This document shows, piece by piece, positions 4,529 through 5,387 of a stretch of 5,387 nt of DNA. Origin of the DNA: an uncultured Clostridia bacterium (GTDB lineage: Bacteria; Bacillota; Clostridia; Christensenellales; Borkfalkiaceae); the NCBI GenBank assembly GCA_947176485.1, contig CAMWQS010000095.1, positions 1 through 5,387 of the forward strand. The letters run 5' to 3'. How positions within the stretch are numbered: the stretch's first letter is position 1; every line of letters starts with the position of its first letter. Under the pieces are notes generated by a model. The model was not told where the DNA came from and did no database searches. It worked only from the letters and a program-made list of their open reading frames with translations. Position numbers and translations under genes: made by a program.

Positions 4529-4876
4529 TCAGTTCCAGCCGCAGTTATTGTTGTTTCCGCAAGAGTTGCAACCGCAACCGCTTCTGCCACCGTTACAGCC
4601 ACAGCCGTTTCTGCCGTTATTGCAGCCGCAGCCGCTTCTACCGTTGTTACAGCCGCAACCGCAGCCGTTCGAGTTTGAAGACCTGAAACCGTTGCCACCG
4701 CTCCAACCGTTGCACCAGTTAAACCAGTTATCATCGTTGTTGGAACAGCCGCAACCGCTTCTGCCGTTGTTGCAGCCGCAGCCGCTTCTGTTATTGTTAC
4801 AGCCGCAACCGTTGCGCGACGTGCCGAAAAGCAAGTTGAAAAGTACGTTACAACCGCAATTACAATTATTACACAT
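4529..4876 (-). CDS. Cys/Gly/Asn-rich repeat protein, function unknown
   Basis: I do not recognise a characterised family. The 115 residues include 22 Cys and about 28 Gly, many Asn, and no Lys or Pro. The N-terminus is 'MCNNCNCGCNVLFNLLFGTS', a Cys cluster followed by a short hydrophobic patch too short for a membrane anchor. Two blocks of nine-residue repeats follow, of type (R)(S/N)GCGCNNG: residues 21-47 and 69-106. They are separated by an aromatic linker 'DDNWFNWCNGWSGGNGF' (48-64). There is no signal peptide. The frame is supported by a ribosome site (AAGGA, 4888-4892, 11-base spacer), terminators on both sides and amino acid conservation across repeats with varied codons. Possible roles are metal binding, a disulfide-linked coat or surface component, or a modified-peptide precursor; none is shown. 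The upstream neighbour is a ferritin-like protein, on a separate transcript. Confidence 0.75.
   Translation of the reverse strand: MCNNCNCGCNVLFNLLFGTSRNGCGCNNNRSGCGCNNGRSGCGCSNNDDNWFNWCNGWSGGNGFRSSNSNGCGCGCNNGRSGCGCNNGRNGCGCNGGRSGCGCNSCGNNNNCGWN
4559..4672 (-). repeat. 27-bp coding repeats, C-terminal block
   Basis: About four units encode residues 69-106 of the Cys-rich protein. Three are full nine-residue units beginning at Arg80, Arg89 and Arg98; the first unit has an extra Gly-Cys pair. The units differ mainly at third codon positions and at Ser/Asn or Asn/Gly choices. Confidence 0.8.
4736..4816 (-). repeat. 27-bp coding repeats, N-terminal block
   Basis: Three consecutive nine-residue units begin at Arg21, Arg30 and Arg39 of the Cys-rich protein, each with the core Gly-Cys-Gly-Cys. 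They match the C-terminal block, suggesting internal duplication of a module around the aromatic linker. Confidence 0.8.
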
Positions 4877-4906
4877 TTGTATATAATTCCTTTTTCTTAA
4901 AGTCGG

Positions 4907-4928
4907 GGCAAAGGTTTCCCCCCTTGCC
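4907..4928 (-). other. Hairpin in the leader of the Cys-rich gene
   Basis: On the minus strand GGCAAGGG (4928 to 4921) pairs with CCTTTGCC (4914 to 4907) around the loop GGGAAA. The one imperfect position is a G-U pair on this strand but a C-A mismatch on the other, which favours an RNA made leftward. It lies about 30 bases before the ATG and has no T-run, so it is not an obvious terminator. It matches no riboswitch I know. Confidence 0.35.
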
Positions 4929-4944
4929 TATACTTCATAATATG

Positions 4945-4976
4945 AAAAGCGCGGGCGAAAAGTTTCACCCGCGCTT
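4945..4976 (-). terminator. Intrinsic terminator of the ferritin-family gene
   Basis: On the minus strand AAGCGCGGGTGAAA (4976 to 4963) pairs with TTTCGCCCGCGCTT (4960 to 4947) over 14 positions including one T-G wobble. A T-run completes at 4945. The wobble is a C-A mismatch on the plus strand, so the structure is tuned for leftward transcription. It follows the stop codon by about 20 bases. Confidence 0.88.
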
Positions 4977-4995
4977 ATATTAGCTTTACGAAAAA

Positions 4996-5387
4996 TTATT
5001 TGCCGAAGTATCTCTTTAAAAGACCTGCAAAGCCTGCGCCGTGTCTTGCTTCGTCCTTAGCCATCTCGTGAACGGTGTCGTGGATAGCGTCGTAGCCGAG
5101 CTGTTTAGCGCGCTTAGCAATTGCAAGCTTGCCTTCGCAAGCACCCGCCTCAGCCGCTGCGCGGAGTTCAAGGTTCTTCTTGGTTGAAGGGGTTACTACT
5201 TCGCCAAGAAGCTCTGCAAACTTGGAAGCGTGTTCAGCTTCTTCGTAAGCGTAACGCTTGTACGCCTCGGCAACTTCGGGATAGCCCTCTCTTTCCGCAA
5301 CTCTTGCCATAGCAAGGTACATACCAACCTCGGTGCATTCGCCCGCGAAGTTAGCGCGAAGTCCTTCCATAATTTCTTCTTCGTCAA
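4996..5387 (-). CDS. Rubrerythrin-like ferritin-family diiron protein (5' end outside window)
   Basis: The frame is open to the right edge ('DEEEI' precedes the Met at 5370-5368), so the Met is internal and the true start is beyond the window. The visible 129 or so residues form a four-helix ferritin-like domain. Counting from that Met, likely iron ligands are Glu11 in 'NFAGECTEVG', the pair Glu44/His47 in 'EEAEH', a Glu near 74-79, and Glu107/His110 in 'DEARH', i.e. two ExxH motifs as expected for a diiron site. The C-terminus 'GFAGLLKRYFGK' is complete. Close relatives in Clostridia often carry a rubredoxin domain before this part and act as peroxidases that detoxify hydrogen peroxide with NAD(P)H-derived electrons in anaerobes. 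Whether that domain is present cannot be seen. A strong terminator follows. Confidence 0.88.
   Translation of the reverse strand, partial: DEEEIMEGLRANFAGECTEVGMYLAMARVAEREGYPEVAEAYKRYAYEEAEHASKFAELLGEVVTPSTKKNLELRAAAEAGACEGKLAIAKRAKQLGYDAIHDTVHEMAKDEARHGAGFAGLLKRYFGK

Noticed and set aside
4519..4734. Minus-strand Ala/Thr/Val-rich frame
   Set aside because: An out-of-frame reading of the same repeats; it starts in the middle of the Cys-rich gene and has no ribosome site.
4559..4816. CRISPR array or non-coding tandem repeats
   Set aside because: The 27-bp units are contiguous with no unique spacers and vary mainly at synonymous positions, as expected of coding repeats. No cas genes are present.
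4529..4876. Thiazole/oxazole-type bacteriocin precursor
   Set aside because: Gly-Cys repeats suggest it, but no leader cleavage motif, cyclodehydratase, dehydrogenase or exporter gene is in the window, and the repeats extend over the whole protein with Arg in each unit.
4548..4886. Plus-strand frame encoding a Pro/Leu/Gln-rich repeat protein
   Set aside because: It is the exact antisense of the Cys-rich gene; its repeats follow from the 27-bp coding units. Gene neighbours, ribosome site and terminators all support the minus strand.
5196..5387. Minus-strand 63-residue frame at the right edge
   Set aside because: A shadow of the ferritin-family gene, whose frame has the diiron motifs and a proper end.

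Overview
The window looks like a chromosomal segment of a Gram-positive anaerobe of the Bacillota, most likely a gut-type member of the Clostridia. The evidence is AGGAG-type ribosome binding sites, two DegV/FakB-type proteins, a rubrerythrin-like ferritin-family protein, a tRNA-Ser with an encoded CCA, and many strong intrinsic terminators. I cannot place it below class from sequence alone. No phage, transposase, integrase or CRISPR array is visible.

Layout, left to right. (a) 1-326: the C-terminal part of a pyridoxamine 5'-phosphate oxidase-fold protein, cut by the window edge. (b) 327-590: a decayed 5' copy of a tRNA-Ser, the intact tRNA-Ser(CGA), and a perfect 40-bp palindrome that serves as a terminator between converging transcripts. 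(c) 596-3610: a divergent locus. Leftward runs a probable operon marR - degV - Pr6Pr-family membrane protein (8-bp overlap, then an 11-bp gap); rightward runs a second, different degV. The 129-bp region between them carries three TTGA/TCAA palindromes laid over two overlapping divergent promoters. (d) 3624-3654: a shared terminator, then a leftward YihY/BrkB-family membrane protein. (e) 4478-4976: a leftward 115-residue Cys/Gly/Asn-rich repeat protein with 22 cysteines, with terminators on both sides. (f) 4996-5387: a leftward rubrerythrin-like ferritin-family protein, cut by the right edge.

The coherent unit is (c). DegV proteins are fatty-acid-binding proteins; in Firmicutes they work as FakB, presenting acyl chains to the kinase FakA. 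Here two DegV proteins from different subgroups flank a MarR regulator whose apparent operators resemble those of FabT, the streptococcal MarR-family regulator of fatty acid synthesis. The operon also contains a six-helix membrane protein that keeps a Thr and a His placed somewhat like the catalytic pair of eukaryotic AIG1/ADTRP lipid hydrolases. My inference is a self-regulated fatty acid uptake, release or carrier module. The kinase FakA is not in the window. The rest of the window is ordinary housekeeping, apart from the tRNA remnant and the Cys-rich protein.
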